Origin: Polynucleobacter sp. MG-5-Ahmo-C2
GTDB lineage: Bacteria > Pseudomonadota > Gammaproteobacteria > Burkholderiales > Burkholderiaceae
Direction: 5' to 3'
NCBI RefSeq assembly: GCF_018687735.1
Contig: NZ_CP061304.1
Coordinates: forward strand, 124,001 to 188,000
DNA length: 64,000 nt
The notes beneath the pieces were generated by a model that saw only the letters and a list, made by a program, of their open reading frames with translations, was not told where the DNA came from and did not search any database. Shown piece after piece: positions 9,884 to 19,244 of the stretch (the stretch's first letter is position 1; each line of letters opens with the position of its first letter). Made by a program: the position numbers and the translations under genes.

Positions 9884-11372
9884 CGAGTCCTCCTTGTACC
9901 AATTCTGCGGCGCTTAGAACTGCGCGTGCCTTGGCTTCAGTTTCTTTCCATTCGGCAGTAGGATCTGAGTCAGCCACAACACCGGCACCTGCTTGGGAAT
10001 GTAGCATGCCCTCACGAATCACTCCAGTACGAATGGCGATTGCCACATCCATGTCCCCTGAGAAGGATAGATAACCTACTGCGCCGCCATAAACGCCACG
10101 TTTCACAATTTCCATTTCGTCAATAATTTCCATGGCACGAATTTTAGGCGCACCAGAAAGCGTTCCTGCTGGGAAGGTGGCTCGTAAGACATCCATATTG
10201 CTCATGTTCTCTAAAAGATCGCCTTCTACTGAACTCACAATGTGCTGCACATGAGAATATTTTTCAATCGACATGGAATCGGTGACTTTGACAGATCCCG
10301 TTTTGGCAATTCTGCCAACATCATTGCGAGCAAGATCAATCAGCATGACGTGTTCGGCAATTTCCTTTGGGTCTGCAAGCAATTCTTTGGCTAAGCGCTC
10401 ATCTTCTTCTGGGTTAGCACCTCGTGGACGGGTGCCGGCAAGTGGGCGAATCGTCACAATTTTTTCTGCGGCACGTTTTTCTTGACGAACCAGAATTTCT
10501 GGAGATGAGCCCACAATTTGCATATCACCAAAATCATAGAAATACATATAGGGCGAAGGATTCAGTGAGCGGAGCGCTCTGTAGAGAGCTAATGGTGAGT
10601 CAGTAAATGGTTTGCTAATTCGTTGGCCAATCACAACCTGCATGCAGTCACCAGCCAAAATATATTCTTTGGTTTTACGAACTGCATCTTCAAAATCCGC
10701 AGCCTTAAATTTACGAATTAGATCAGTTTTTGCACTTGGCAATGATGCAGGCATATTCGCCAGTTTACTAAGACAAGTGAGTAATTCTTTTAAGCGATCT
10801 TGTGCTTTTTCAAAGCCATCAGGAATGCTTGGATCGGCATAAACAATGAAGTAAATCTTTCCAGCGACGTTATCAATCACAGCTAACTCTTCGGTTAGCA
10901 TGAGTTGAATGTCGGGCACGCCGAGTTCATCCGGTAAATCATGTTTCGCTAGACGCGCTTCGATATAGCGAACGGTGTCATAACCAAAGTAACCAGCAAG
11001 ACCACCACAAAAACGAGGTAGACCTGGTTGAACTGCAACCTTAAAACGTTTGAAATAAGCATCTACAAAATCTAGTGGATTATCAGTATTGGTCTCAACT
11101 ACTTTGCCATCAGTAAGCACTTCATTTAACGGTGAAGTTGGAGTGCCAACCGTTCTGACAATAGTCTTGGCAGGTAAGCCAATAAACGAGAAGCGGCCAA
11201 AGCGCTCGCCTCCCAAAACTGATTCCAAAAGGTAAGTGTTTTTCTTGCCAAACGCTTGACTTATTTTGACGTAAAGCGAGAGTGGTGTTTCTAAGTCCGC
11301 AAGAACCTCTTTCACAAGGGGAATGCGATTGAAACCCTGCTTTGCTAGGGCATTAAATTCTTCGCGCTGCAT
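9867..11372 (-). CDS. trpE: Anthranilate synthase component I
   Basis: Converts chorismate and ammonia (from TrpG) to anthranilate. The tryptophan feedback-site motif LLES followed by GRFSFIG is in the N-terminal part (near residues 48-60). The chorismate-binding domain contains [34 protein letters not shown] and the late [11 protein letters not shown] block. Length 501 is typical. The start codon overlaps the rpe stop by one base (TAATG), so translation is coupled to rpe. I see no Trp-rich leader peptide or attenuator before trpE itself. Confidence 0.97.
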   Translation of the reverse strand: MQREEFNALAKQGFNRIPLVKEVLADLETPLSLYVKISQAFGKKNTYLLESVLGGERFGRFSFIGLPAKTIVRTVGTPTSPLNEVLTDGKVVETNTDNPLDFVDAYFKRFKVAVQPGLPRFCGGLAGYFGYDTVRYIEARLAKHDLPDELGVPDIQLMLTEELAVIDNVAGKIYFIVYADPSIPDGFEKAQDRLKELLTCLSKLANMPASLPSAKTDLIRKFKAADFEDAVRKTKEYILAGDCMQVVIGQRISKPFTDSPLALYRALRSLNPSPYMYFYDFGDMQIVGSSPEILVRQEKRAAEKIVTIRPLAGTRPRGANPEEDERLAKELLADPKEIAEHVMLIDLARNDVGRIAKTGSVKVTDSMSIEKYSHVQHIVSSVEGDLLENMSNMDVLRATFPAGTLSGAPKIRAMEIIDEMEIVKRGVYGGAVGYLSFSGDMDVAIAIRTGVIREGMLHSQAGAGVVADSDPTAEWKETEAKARAVLSAAELVQGGLDAPND

Positions 11373-12097
11373 TAGGATTTCCCAGTCTTTCCTAACTCAG
11401 CGCGCATTGCCTCAATCACTTGAGCGTAATTTTCTTTTCCAAAAATAGCTGACCCAGCAACAAAAGTATCGGCACCTGCTTGGGCAACTTGCGCAATATT
11501 ATCCACTTTGATTCCACCATCAACTTCAAGGCGAATATGGCGACCTGTTTCTGCTTCATAGCGATCTAAACGTACGCGAACTTGTTCAATCTTATGAAGA
11601 GTGCTTGGAATGAAGGATTGACCACCAAAGCCTGGATTGACAGACATGAGCAGAACTAAGTCGAGCAATTCCAAGGTGTGATCTAAATGATCTAGTGGCG
11701 TTGCAGGGTTAAGTACGAGACCTGCTTGACACCCTTGATCACGAATTAAATTCAGCGTGCGGTTCACGTGCGGGCTAGCCTCGGGATGAAAGCTAATTAA
11801 ATTAGCGCCAGCTTTTGCAAAATCGGGCACGATGCGATCTACGGGCTCAATCATGAGGTGAACATCAATCACTGCAGGCTTGCCATTTTTTAAGGTGTGC
11901 GGACGAATCGCCTCACAAACTAATGGACCAATAGTGAGGTTAGGAACGTAGTGGTTATCCATCACGTCAAAGTGAATCCAATCAGCACCGGCCGCAAGAA
12001 CATCCTGAACTTCTTTGCCTAAGCAGGCAAAGTCAGCCGACAGAATGGAGGGGGCAATGAAGAATTCACGATTTGAGGATGATTTTTGGCTTTCCAT
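11372..12097 (-). CDS. rpe: Ribulose-phosphate 3-epimerase
   Basis: Interconverts ribulose 5-phosphate and xylulose 5-phosphate (pentose phosphate pathway and Calvin cycle). TIM-barrel motifs are clear: [32 protein letters not shown] (catalytic Asp and metal-binding His), [19 protein letters not shown] and LEVDGGI. The first ten residues are polar and probably not part of the barrel. First gene of rpe-trpEGDC. The phosphoglycolate phosphatase gene gph, often found between rpe and trpE in related betaproteobacteria, is absent here. Confidence 0.96.
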   Translation of the reverse strand: MESQKSSSNREFFIAPSILSADFACLGKEVQDVLAAGADWIHFDVMDNHYVPNLTIGPLVCEAIRPHTLKNGKPAVIDVHLMIEPVDRIVPDFAKAGANLISFHPEASPHVNRTLNLIRDQGCQAGLVLNPATPLDHLDHTLELLDLVLLMSVNPGFGGQSFIPSTLHKIEQVRVRLDRYEAETGRHIRLEVDGGIKVDNIAQVAQAGADTFVAGSAIFGKENYAQVIEAMRAELGKTGKS

Positions 12098-12128
12098 CCC
12101 TAGATTCTAGCTTGCAGTTGGCCTTGGG

Positions 12129-12521
12129 ATGGAGCAGAATTCGAGGATGAATCCCCATGAAATGAGCATTACGGTCAAAGCCCAGTACCTTCCAGAGCAA
12201 TCTGACCCCGATAACCGCCAATTTGCCTTTGCTTATACGGTTACCATTCGCAATACTGGTCCGGCCAGTATTCAGTTGATTGCCCGCCATTGGTTCATCA
12301 CGGATGGGGATAATGATGTCCAAGAGGTCCGTGGCTTAGGGGTAGTTGGGCAACAACCGTTATTGCGCGCTGGGGAGCAATTTGAGTACACCAGCTGGGC
12401 CACTTTACCCACTCCAGCAGGAACCATGCGAGGCGAATATTTTTGCGTTACCGAGGAAGCACAGATTTTTCAGGCGCCAATCCCTGAATTTGCTCTGGTG
12501 ATGCCCCGAACCCTCCATTAG
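12129..12521 (+). CDS. apaG: ApaG (Co2+/Mg2+ efflux-associated protein)
   Basis: A single fibronectin type III-like domain protein, conserved in proteobacteria and originally linked to Co2+ resistance and Mg2+ efflux; its molecular role is unclear. The family core is visible: YTVTIRNTGPASIQLIARHWFITDGD, then GVVGQQPLLRAGEQFEYTSW and MRGEYFC. With the ATG used here it has 130 residues. In-frame ATGs at 12147 (124 residues, the common ApaG length) and 12162 are alternatives, and none has a convincing ribosome binding site. Divergent from rpe with a 31-base gap. Confidence 0.9.
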   Translation: MEQNSRMNPHEMSITVKAQYLPEQSDPDNRQFAFAYTVTIRNTGPASIQLIARHWFITDGDNDVQEVRGLGVVGQQPLLRAGEQFEYTSWATLPTPAGTMRGEYFCVTEEAQIFQAPIPEFALVMPRTLH

Positions 12522-12537
12522 GGGGGGCTTGGAAAAA

Positions 12538-12651
12538 CTATTTTTTCCCTTTGCCCGTCCATAGGACAATAAATAGCAATAGCCCCAAAGCAATAGCCCC
12601 TTCAATGACAAAGAGCAGCATTGGGTATTCATCGAGTAAATTGGCGATCAT
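12538..12651 (-). CDS. Possible 37-residue single-pass membrane microprotein
   Basis: Starts at the ATG opposite the mltA start and encodes a short acidic N-terminus (MIANLLDEYP), one hydrophobic segment of about 21 residues and a basic C-terminus (WTGKGKK), which is a clean inside-positive single-pass protein. It fills the gap between apaG and mltA almost exactly. There is no strong ribosome binding site before the ATG. An upstream extension to 65 residues exists but runs through the mltA signal-peptide region and is less plausible. Not recognised as a named family; it could be chance. Confidence 0.35.
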   Translation of the reverse strand: MIANLLDEYPMLLFVIEGAIALGLLLFIVLWTGKGKK

Positions 12652-13780
12652 GATTTCTAAATTTAAATTATTTGAAGTAAGTGTATTCGCTATTCTGATT
12701 ACGAGCCTAGTTGCTGGATGCTCGACACCACCCACCAGAAGCGCCGGCTATCGATCTAGCAGCTCTGGAGCAGCTCCCTCGTCTTATAGCTCATCAATAG
12801 CTAGCTTTAATGTAGTTTCTTGGCAAGCTTTACCCGGTTGGCAAGATGATGACTTGTCACAAGCTTGGCCGGCGTGGTTAAAAAGTTGTGATGCATTACG
12901 TAAGCGAAGCGGAGAGGTGAATTGGCGCCAGGTGTGTGCGCAAACTGCTAACGTATCAGCTCGTGATACTCAAGCGATTCGCTCATATTTTGAAAGCAAT
13001 TTCCAGGCTTATGAAATTCGCAATAGCGCTGGAAGCGAAACAGGTTTAATTACGGGTTACTACGAGCCAGTAATGAATGGGTCGCAAACCCGCACTAGCA
13101 CTTACAGCGTGCCGCTCTATGCCTATCCGAATGCTTGGAAAAAATCAAAACCGAATCCAGGGCCAACACGAGCTGAACTCATGAGCTCAGGGATTTTGCA
13201 AGGGTCTGAAATCGCGTGGGTACAAGATCCTGTTGCTGCTGCATCTATGCAGATTCAGGGCTCAGGAAAAATTCGCCTGCAAGATGGTCGCGTATTGCGT
13301 TTAGGTTTTGCTGGTACTAATGAGCAGCCTTTTAAATCATTTGCACAATGGTTATTAGATCGCAAAGAGATTACTCGCAGTGAGGCCACCATGCAGGGCA
13401 TTTCTCAGTGGGCTAAGCGTAATCCAGATCGAGTGAATGAAATGCTCAATGCTAATCCACGTTTTGTTTTCTTTAAAGAGTTGCCTAGCAATGTTGATGC
13501 TGATCTAGGCCCTAATGGCGCACTTGGTGTTCCATTAACAGGTGAACGCAGCATTGCAGTTGATTTACAAGCTCTGCCATTGGGCGCACCTGTATTTTTG
13601 GCTACTACTAAGCCTTTAAGTAATCAATCCTTGCAAAAGCTCGTGATGGCACAAGATACTGGTAAAGCGATTGTAGGTGGCGTCAGGGCTGATTATTATT
13701 GGGGTTCGGGTGAGGCCGCAGGAGAAACCGCAGGGCGTATGAAACAAAATGGCAAGATGTGGTTATTGTTACCACGTTAA
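12650..13780 (+). CDS. mltA: Membrane-bound lytic murein transglycosylase A
   Basis: Cleaves the glycan strand of peptidoglycan with formation of 1,6-anhydromuramic acid, anchored to the outer membrane. An N-terminal lipoprotein signal (hydrophobic segment 8-22, lipobox VAGC with C24) starts immediately at the chosen ATG; the frame stays open upstream but would bury the signal. The MltA domain shows LITGYYEPVMNGS and YAYPNAW. The C-terminal 3D domain shows QDTGKAIVGGVRADYYWGSG with the catalytic Asp. The protein has 376 residues and a serine-rich linker follows the lipid anchor. Confidence 0.94.
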   Translation: MISKFKLFEVSVFAILITSLVAGCSTPPTRSAGYRSSSSGAAPSSYSSSIASFNVVSWQALPGWQDDDLSQAWPAWLKSCDALRKRSGEVNWRQVCAQTANVSARDTQAIRSYFESNFQAYEIRNSAGSETGLITGYYEPVMNGSQTRTSTYSVPLYAYPNAWKKSKPNPGPTRAELMSSGILQGSEIAWVQDPVAAASMQIQGSGKIRLQDGRVLRLGFAGTNEQPFKSFAQWLLDRKEITRSEATMQGISQWAKRNPDRVNEMLNANPRFVFFKELPSNVDADLGPNGALGVPLTGERSIAVDLQALPLGAPVFLATTKPLSNQSLQKLVMAQDTGKAIVGGVRADYYWGSGEAAGETAGRMKQNGKMWLLLPR

Positions 13781-13808
13781 TTGACGGATATTGAAGAGAA
13801 AGAAATTG

Positions 13809-14585
13809 ATGAGCTACAAAACAATTTTGACTGAAGTGGATGGCAAAGTTGCCATCATTACCTTAAATCGTCCTGAGGTTCTCAATGCATTAAATGATCA
13901 ATTAATGGATGAGCTAGGCGCTGCTTTGCTTGGTTTTGATGCTGATGACAATGTTGGCTGCATCATCATTACTGGTAGTGAGAAAGCGTTTGCTGCTGGT
14001 GCTGATATTGCATTTATGGCTAAGTATGGTTTGCAGGAAGTCTATCGCGGTGACTTTATTACTCGCAACTGGGAAGAGATTAGAAAAGTTCGTAAGCCAG
14101 TAATTGCGGCAGTCTCTGGCTATGCGCTTGGCGGTGGCTGTGAGCTGGCGATGATGTGCGACACCATTATGGCTGCCGATAACGCCAAGTTTGCACAACC
14201 CGAAGTGAAGTTAGGAATCATTCCTGGCGCTGGTGGCACACAACGCTTGCCTCGCGCGGTATCGAAAGCCAAAGCGATGGATTTGGCCCTGACCGGGCGC
14301 ATGATGGATGCCGCAGAGGCTGAGCGCTCTGGCTTGGTGTCACGTATTTTTCCAAAAGCAGATTTAATGAAGGAAGTGAAAGCCATCGCTAAAGAGATTG
14401 CTGATATGCCGCTACTAACATCGATGATGGTGAAAGAAGCGGTGAATACTGCTTACGAAACCACGCTCTCAGAAGGCATTCATTTTGAGCGTCGCTTGTT
14501 CCATGCTTGTTTTGGAACGAATGATCAAAAAGAAGGTATGGCTGCATTTATAGAAAAACGCCCAGCTAAATTTACCAACTCTTAA
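13809..14585 (+). CDS. Enoyl-CoA hydratase (crotonase family)
   Basis: Hydrates trans-2-enoyl-CoA to 3-hydroxyacyl-CoA in fatty-acid or amino-acid breakdown. The oxyanion-hole segment [12 protein letters not shown], the first catalytic glutamate region [16 protein letters not shown] and the second glutamate in [20 protein letters not shown] are all present, which fits a true hydratase and not an inactive crotonase. I chose MSYKTIL because it matches the usual short N-terminus and a purine-rich GAAGAGAAAG lies upstream; a TTG six codons earlier is possible. The gene is 258 residues long and stands alone after mltA. Confidence 0.9.
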   Translation: MSYKTILTEVDGKVAIITLNRPEVLNALNDQLMDELGAALLGFDADDNVGCIIITGSEKAFAAGADIAFMAKYGLQEVYRGDFITRNWEEIRKVRKPVIAAVSGYALGGGCELAMMCDTIMAADNAKFAQPEVKLGIIPGAGGTQRLPRAVSKAKAMDLALTGRMMDAAEAERSGLVSRIFPKADLMKEVKAIAKEIADMPLLTSMMVKEAVNTAYETTLSEGIHFERRLFHACFGTNDQKEGMAAFIEKRPAKFTNS

Positions 14586-14607
14586 ATGTAAAGATTTCGC
14601 GAGAGAT

Positions 14608-15804
14608 CTAGGTTTTCTCGAGGTAGCGTTGCGCTAGTTTTACCCAATAGCTCACGCCTATTGGAATCAAGGCATCATTAAAGTCGTAAGAGGGGTTGTG
14701 AAGATGGCATGGGCCCATGCCATGGCCAACGGCCCGATGATCACCGTCCCCATTGCCCAGAAACACATAGCAACCCGGTTTCTCAAGCAACATAAAAGCA
14801 AAGTCTTCTGCGCCCATTGTCGGATCAATATGGGTATTGACGTTTTGTTTGCCCACCAATTCGCTCATCACCTCACTAGCAAATTGAACCTCGGCATCAT
14901 GATTGATTAATGGTGGATAGTTTCTGGAGAAAGTAATGTCTACTTGGCAATCAAATGCACTTGCAATATTTTGGGTAATCTCCCGCAGGCGTTGCTCCAT
15001 TAAATTGAGTACTTCTAAGGTAAATGTTCTGATGGTCCCGCCGATAAAAGCGCTGTCAGGAATTACATTACTGGTTTCCCCCGCATGAAACTGTGTGACC
15101 GATAACACAGCCGCATCAACAGGGCGCTTATTGCGAGTAATGATGCTTTGCAGTGCCAACACCACTTGCGCTCCAGTGAGTAGCGGGTCAGCGCTATTGT
15201 GAGGAAGCGCGGCGTGACCACCTTTGCCTGTAATGGTAATTTCAAAAGTATTGCTAGAGGCCATCATCGGGCCTGAGGTCACGCCAAAGTGTCCTTCGGC
15301 TAAGCCTGGCCAATTGTGTAAACCGAAAACAGCATTGCAGGGAAATTGTTTAAAGAGTCCATCTTTAATCATTTCATTAGCACCAGCGCCACCTTCTTCA
15401 GCAGGCTGGAATATAAAAATAACGCTGCCTTTGAAATCGCGATGATTTGATAAATACTGCGCTGCCCCTAAAAGCATTGCAGTGTGACCATCATGACCGC
15501 AGGCATGCATTTTTCCAGCGTTGCGTGAGGTATGCTCAAAATGATTATGTTCTTGTAATGGCAGTGCATCCATGTCGGCACGCAAGCCAATCATTTTTCC
15601 AGAACCCAATTCACCGTCTAGGCGACCGACAACACCTGTTTTGCCCATGCCTCGATAAACAGTAATCCCCCAGCTAGAAAGTGCTTCTGCAACTAAATCG
15701 GCTGTGCGATTCTCTTCGAAGCGTAATTCAGGATGAGCATGAATATTGCGACGAATGTCTTGAATAGCTTCTGCAGAATCAAGGATTTCAGAGGGTAAAT
15801 GCAT
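14608..15804 (-). CDS. M20 family amidohydrolase (hippurate hydrolase-like)
   Basis: A metal-dependent amidohydrolase of the M20D group (hippuricase, IAA-amino acid hydrolase and N-acyl-amino acid amidohydrolase relatives). Metal ligands are visible in MHACGHDGHTAMLLGAA (Cys, His), FQPAEEGGAGA (catalytic and ligand Glu), LHNWPG (His) and the late GMGPCHLHNPSYDFND (His). The dimerisation domain shows GKGGHAALPH. Length 398 is standard. Substrate cannot be deduced from sequence. Convergent with the enoyl-CoA hydratase gene. Confidence 0.88.
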   Translation of the reverse strand: MHLPSEILDSAEAIQDIRRNIHAHPELRFEENRTADLVAEALSSWGITVYRGMGKTGVVGRLDGELGSGKMIGLRADMDALPLQEHNHFEHTSRNAGKMHACGHDGHTAMLLGAAQYLSNHRDFKGSVIFIFQPAEEGGAGANEMIKDGLFKQFPCNAVFGLHNWPGLAEGHFGVTSGPMMASSNTFEITITGKGGHAALPHNSADPLLTGAQVVLALQSIITRNKRPVDAAVLSVTQFHAGETSNVIPDSAFIGGTIRTFTLEVLNLMEQRLREITQNIASAFDCQVDITFSRNYPPLINHDAEVQFASEVMSELVGKQNVNTHIDPTMGAEDFAFMLLEKPGCYVFLGNGDGDHRAVGHGMGPCHLHNPSYDFNDALIPIGVSYWVKLAQRYLEKT

Positions 15805-15861
15805 TCCTTCATCTTATCTGAAAGTCCCATTAGTTGCACTCTAGGGCTTGCCATAGGGACT

Positions 15862-16581
15862 TTAATTGCTCATTATTTGGATGTGCTGTGCAGCAAAATC
15901 AAGGGCTTCTATTGAATAAGGGTTGTTATTTAATTTTAGAAGCGCTTTTGGCAAAGAGGGAATCAATCCTAAAAAAGGCACATCCATTTTTTTTTGCAAA
16001 GTAGCGATATTTTCTTTTAGAAGAGGCATCTCGCTCGATAAGGAATTGGCAACCCATCCTGCAATTTTTAAGCCACGAGCTTTGATCGCCTCTTGGGTAA
16101 GAAGGGCGTGATTAATGCAACCTAATTTCATACCAACTACCAAGATGATTGGTAGGTCAATTTGTTGCGCAAAATTGCCTAGATCTTCATGCTCATTCAA
16201 GGGAATTAAGAATCCACCGGCCCCTTCCACAATAATGCAATCGCTGTGTTTTTGAACCTCACTAAGTGCTCGAATAATCGTATTAAGGTCAAGAGTAGTG
16301 CCCGTATTTGCCGCGGCCAGATGGGGTGCAACTGGCACGTCTAAAACATAAGGGCATAAATTTAATTGGCCAGGCGCAAGTTGGGAAGCAATGCGTAAAG
16401 TTTCTAGATCCTCGTTGAGAAGATCGCCATTGGCACTTTGATATGTGCCAGCAGCTACAGGTTTAAAACCGATAGCTTGCTTACCTTGCTTGCGTAGCTT
16501 GAGAATGAGTGCACCACTAATAAGCGTTTTTCCAACCTCAGTGTCAGTGCCTACTACAAAGTAGCCGGTTAGTTTAGTCAT
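15862..16581 (-). CDS. bioD: Dethiobiotin synthetase
   Basis: ATP-dependent carboxylation of 7,8-diaminopelargonic acid to dethiobiotin. The P-loop variant GTDTEVGKTLISGAL is at residues 11-25. FKPVAAG carries the substrate lysine region, and VEGAGGFLIPLN is the second conserved block. The start overlaps the bioF end by eight bases. Last gene of bioA-bioF-bioD; an 8-bp inverted repeat brackets its stop codon but lacks a T run. Confidence 0.95.
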   Translation of the reverse strand: MTKLTGYFVVGTDTEVGKTLISGALILKLRKQGKQAIGFKPVAAGTYQSANGDLLNEDLETLRIASQLAPGQLNLCPYVLDVPVAPHLAAANTGTTLDLNTIIRALSEVQKHSDCIIVEGAGGFLIPLNEHEDLGNFAQQIDLPIILVVGMKLGCINHALLTQEAIKARGLKIAGWVANSLSSEMPLLKENIATLQKKMDVPFLGLIPSLPKALLKLNNNPYSIEALDFAAQHIQIMSN

Positions 16582-17812
16582 GACTTACTTTCTCACTCAC
16601 TTGCTGCTCGATCCTTTTCAGAGTCATGATGAGTTTGCGTAATTCATTAACGCTATGGTTTGCTGAAAAGGTAATCCGTAAACGAGCACTGCCAAGCGGT
16701 ACTGTTGGCGGACGAATTGCCGGAATCCAGTAACCCGCTTCATCTAATAACTTTGCCGCCAAGAGTGCAGTAGCGTTGCCGCCCAAAATGACCGGCTGAA
16801 TTGGTGTACAAGAAGAAACTTTTTTCCAATCTGAGAAGGTCATTTCATCTTGCCAAATGGTAATGAGGTCACATAGTTGCGCGCGACGCTTTGCACCCTC
16901 ATCGCTTTCGATGATTTCAAGACTTTTAAGTAAGGTATGCGCAATAGCGGGCGGGGTTGCAGTGCTGTAGATATAAGGCCTACCCTTTTGAATCAGCCAT
17001 TCAATAAAAGAATCTTGTGCACAAATAAAAGCACCGCTTACTCCGGCAGCTTTACCTAAAGTCCCAATATAAATAATGCGATCAGATTGAATGCCCTCTT
17101 GCTCCAGGATGCCATGACCCTGTTTGCCAAGTACCCCAAAACCATGTGCGTCATCTACCATCAATAAGGCATCATATTGCTCTGCTATATGAAGTAACTC
17201 TTTAACAGGCGCCAGATCACCATCCATACTAAAGACTCCATCTGCCACAATCAGCTTGAGAGACTTAGTATCTTTTTTAAGAGTATCAGTTAAAGAAGTA
17301 AGCTGAGTGTGATCAAACAAGTGAACTACGGCATTGGTTTGTGCGCTAGCCAAGCGAACGCCATCAATCAGTGATGCGTGATTCAGCTTCGCCGAATAAA
17401 TACTCAGATCGCCACGCTGGGCAAGTCTAGCAAGGCCCGTTATGGCTGTTAGGTTGGCAAGGTAGCCAGTACTAAAGAATAAGGCGCGAGCATTGGGAAT
17501 GTGTTTTTCTTGAAAAGAAGCCAGCTGCTTTTCAAGAAACTCATGCGCAGCGCTATGACCACTGATTAAATGCGAAGCGCCGCTACCTACCCCATATTTT
17601 TCACCACCCTGCGCTAGCGCTTTAATGAGGTCTGGGTGATTGGCAAGCCCAAGATAGTCATTGCTACAAAAGGCCTTAAGCTGCCTATTGCTAATGGTTA
17701 CATCGGTATCGCAGGGGGATTCGGTAATGCGCAATTTTCGTTTTAGTAATTGCAAATCTAAATCTGCAATTTGCTCTTGCGCAAGTTTTAGGGCATTAAA
17801 TGCACTGGTCAT
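16574..17812 (-). CDS. bioF: 8-Amino-7-oxononanoate synthase
   Basis: PLP enzyme joining pimeloyl-ACP/CoA and L-alanine. The AON synthase signature FCSNDYLGLANHP lies near residues 48-60. VDDAHGFGVLG carries the cofactor Asp/His, and GTLGKAAGVSGAFI carries the Schiff-base lysine. Length 412 is slightly above the usual 385-400, with the extra residues at the C-terminus. Start overlaps the bioA stop by four bases. Confidence 0.95.
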   Translation of the reverse strand: MTSAFNALKLAQEQIADLDLQLLKRKLRITESPCDTDVTISNRQLKAFCSNDYLGLANHPDLIKALAQGGEKYGVGSGASHLISGHSAAHEFLEKQLASFQEKHIPNARALFFSTGYLANLTAITGLARLAQRGDLSIYSAKLNHASLIDGVRLASAQTNAVVHLFDHTQLTSLTDTLKKDTKSLKLIVADGVFSMDGDLAPVKELLHIAEQYDALLMVDDAHGFGVLGKQGHGILEQEGIQSDRIIYIGTLGKAAGVSGAFICAQDSFIEWLIQKGRPYIYSTATPPAIAHTLLKSLEIIESDEGAKRRAQLCDLITIWQDEMTFSDWKKVSSCTPIQPVILGGNATALLAAKLLDEAGYWIPAIRPPTVPLGSARLRITFSANHSVNELRKLIMTLKRIEQQVSEKVSHD

Positions 17813-19155
17813 GTGAGTATCTTTTCGATTGCACGTCTGATAGCTTGACCCATTTGCATGGTTTCTTCGGTAGATAGGATGTATGGGGGCATTACATAAA
17901 TCGTATTGCCAATGGGCCTGATGAGAACGCCCTCTTCCATGCCTTTGGCAAATAATTCGCGAGGGAAGATGCTTGCATTCTTAAGGTATTCATTTTTAAT
18001 ATCGAAGGCTAAAATCATTCCTTGTTGGCGCCAATACTCTATTCGAGAATCGGTTTTTGCCCATCTAAATGCATTCTCTAAATCTTGCGAGCGAGCAATA
18101 TTTTTTTCTAAAACATGTTCAACTTCGAAAATCTTTAAGCAGGCTAGTGCTGCTGCACATGCTAGTGGGTTTCCGGTGTATGAATGCGAATGCAAGAAGC
18201 CCTGTTGTGTTTTATCACTATAAAAAGTATAGTAAATCGTATCGGTGGTCATGCATAGCGAGAGGGGAAGATAGCCACCACTGATGCCTTTGGATAAGGT
18301 TAAAAAGTCAGGCCAAATACTGGCATGCTCACAGGCAAAAAACTTGCCACTGCGCCCACATCCTACTGCTATCTCGTCAGCTATGAAATGCACCTCATAG
18401 CGATTGCATAAGTCTCTTACTAAGCGAAGATATTCTGGTGAATACATTGCCATTTGCCCTGCACATTGCACTAGTGGCTCGATGATGATTGCAGCAATAT
18501 GTTGATGTTCTTCTTTGAATAATTTTTCTAGTTCTGCCGCAGCATGTTTTGCAACATCTATTGCGCTCTCACCAGATTTTGCTTTGCGCGCATCAGGTGA
18601 TGTGACGGTATACACATCTTGCAAGAGTGAGCCATATGCTTCACGAAAAATAGCAACATCGGTTACGGCTAATGCGCCAAGTGTTTCTCCGTGATAGCCA
18701 TTCTCTAGGCAAACAAACTTTTTCTTTTTGGGTTTGCCATTAAGTTGCCAAAAATGATGACTCATTTTTAAGGCAATCTCGACTGCAGACGCACCATCGG
18801 AGGCATAAAAGACATGACCTAAATTTCCACCCGTGAGCGTGGAGAGTTTTTCGGAAAGCTCTACAACCGGTGGATGCGTAAACCCAGCCAGCATGACATG
18901 CTCAATTTTTTCTAACTGATTCGTTATTGCTTGATTAATCTGTGGGTTGGAGTGGCCAAATAAATTGGTCCACCAGGAGCTAATGCAATCAAGTAGAGCA
19001 TTGCCTTTTTCGTCATATAGCCATGGACCCCGCCCTTTTGTGATGGCAATCAGCGGAAAAGACTCATGATGTTTCATCTGAGTGCAGGGGTGCCAAACGG
19101 CAGTCAGGCTACGATCAACGAGAGTGGGTTGATTTAAATCAGTAATAACCTTCAT
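17809..19155 (-). CDS. bioA: Adenosylmethionine-8-amino-7-oxononanoate aminotransferase
   Basis: Transfers the amino group of S-adenosylmethionine to KAPA, giving 7,8-diaminopelargonate. The class III aminotransferase features are LLDCISSWWTNLFGHSNP, IIEPLVQCAGQMAMYSPEYL, HFIADEIAVGCGRSGKFFACE and the PLP lysine in LTLSKGISGGYLPL. The BioA-specific WHPCTQM block near the N-terminus supports this over a general class III enzyme. I chose MKVITDL (448 residues); an ATG 13 codons upstream gives 461 and cannot be excluded, as neither has a good ribosome binding site. Divergent from bioB. Confidence 0.93.
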   Translation of the reverse strand: MKVITDLNQPTLVDRSLTAVWHPCTQMKHHESFPLIAITKGRGPWLYDEKGNALLDCISSWWTNLFGHSNPQINQAITNQLEKIEHVMLAGFTHPPVVELSEKLSTLTGGNLGHVFYASDGASAVEIALKMSHHFWQLNGKPKKKKFVCLENGYHGETLGALAVTDVAIFREAYGSLLQDVYTVTSPDARKAKSGESAIDVAKHAAAELEKLFKEEHQHIAAIIIEPLVQCAGQMAMYSPEYLRLVRDLCNRYEVHFIADEIAVGCGRSGKFFACEHASIWPDFLTLSKGISGGYLPLSLCMTTDTIYYTFYSDKTQQGFLHSHSYTGNPLACAAALACLKIFEVEHVLEKNIARSQDLENAFRWAKTDSRIEYWRQQGMILAFDIKNEYLKNASIFPRELFAKGMEEGVLIRPIGNTIYVMPPYILSTEETMQMGQAIRRAIEKILT

Positions 19156-19244
19156 GTTTGATATTTGACCACTAGTTTTTCCAATTTCCGGCATGTATCT
19201 GTTATGTTTATGCCTTGAATTGATCTATTTTCTGGAATTTGCCT

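Noticed and set aside
12129..12161. Choice of apaG start among three in-frame ATGs
   Set aside because: None has a convincing ribosome binding site, so the later starts are only noted as alternatives.
15821..15863. 8-bp inverted repeat (AAAGTCCC / GGGACTTT) around the bioD stop, considered as terminator
   Set aside because: The loop is 27 bases and there is no T run on the bioD strand; probably chance or a weak structure.
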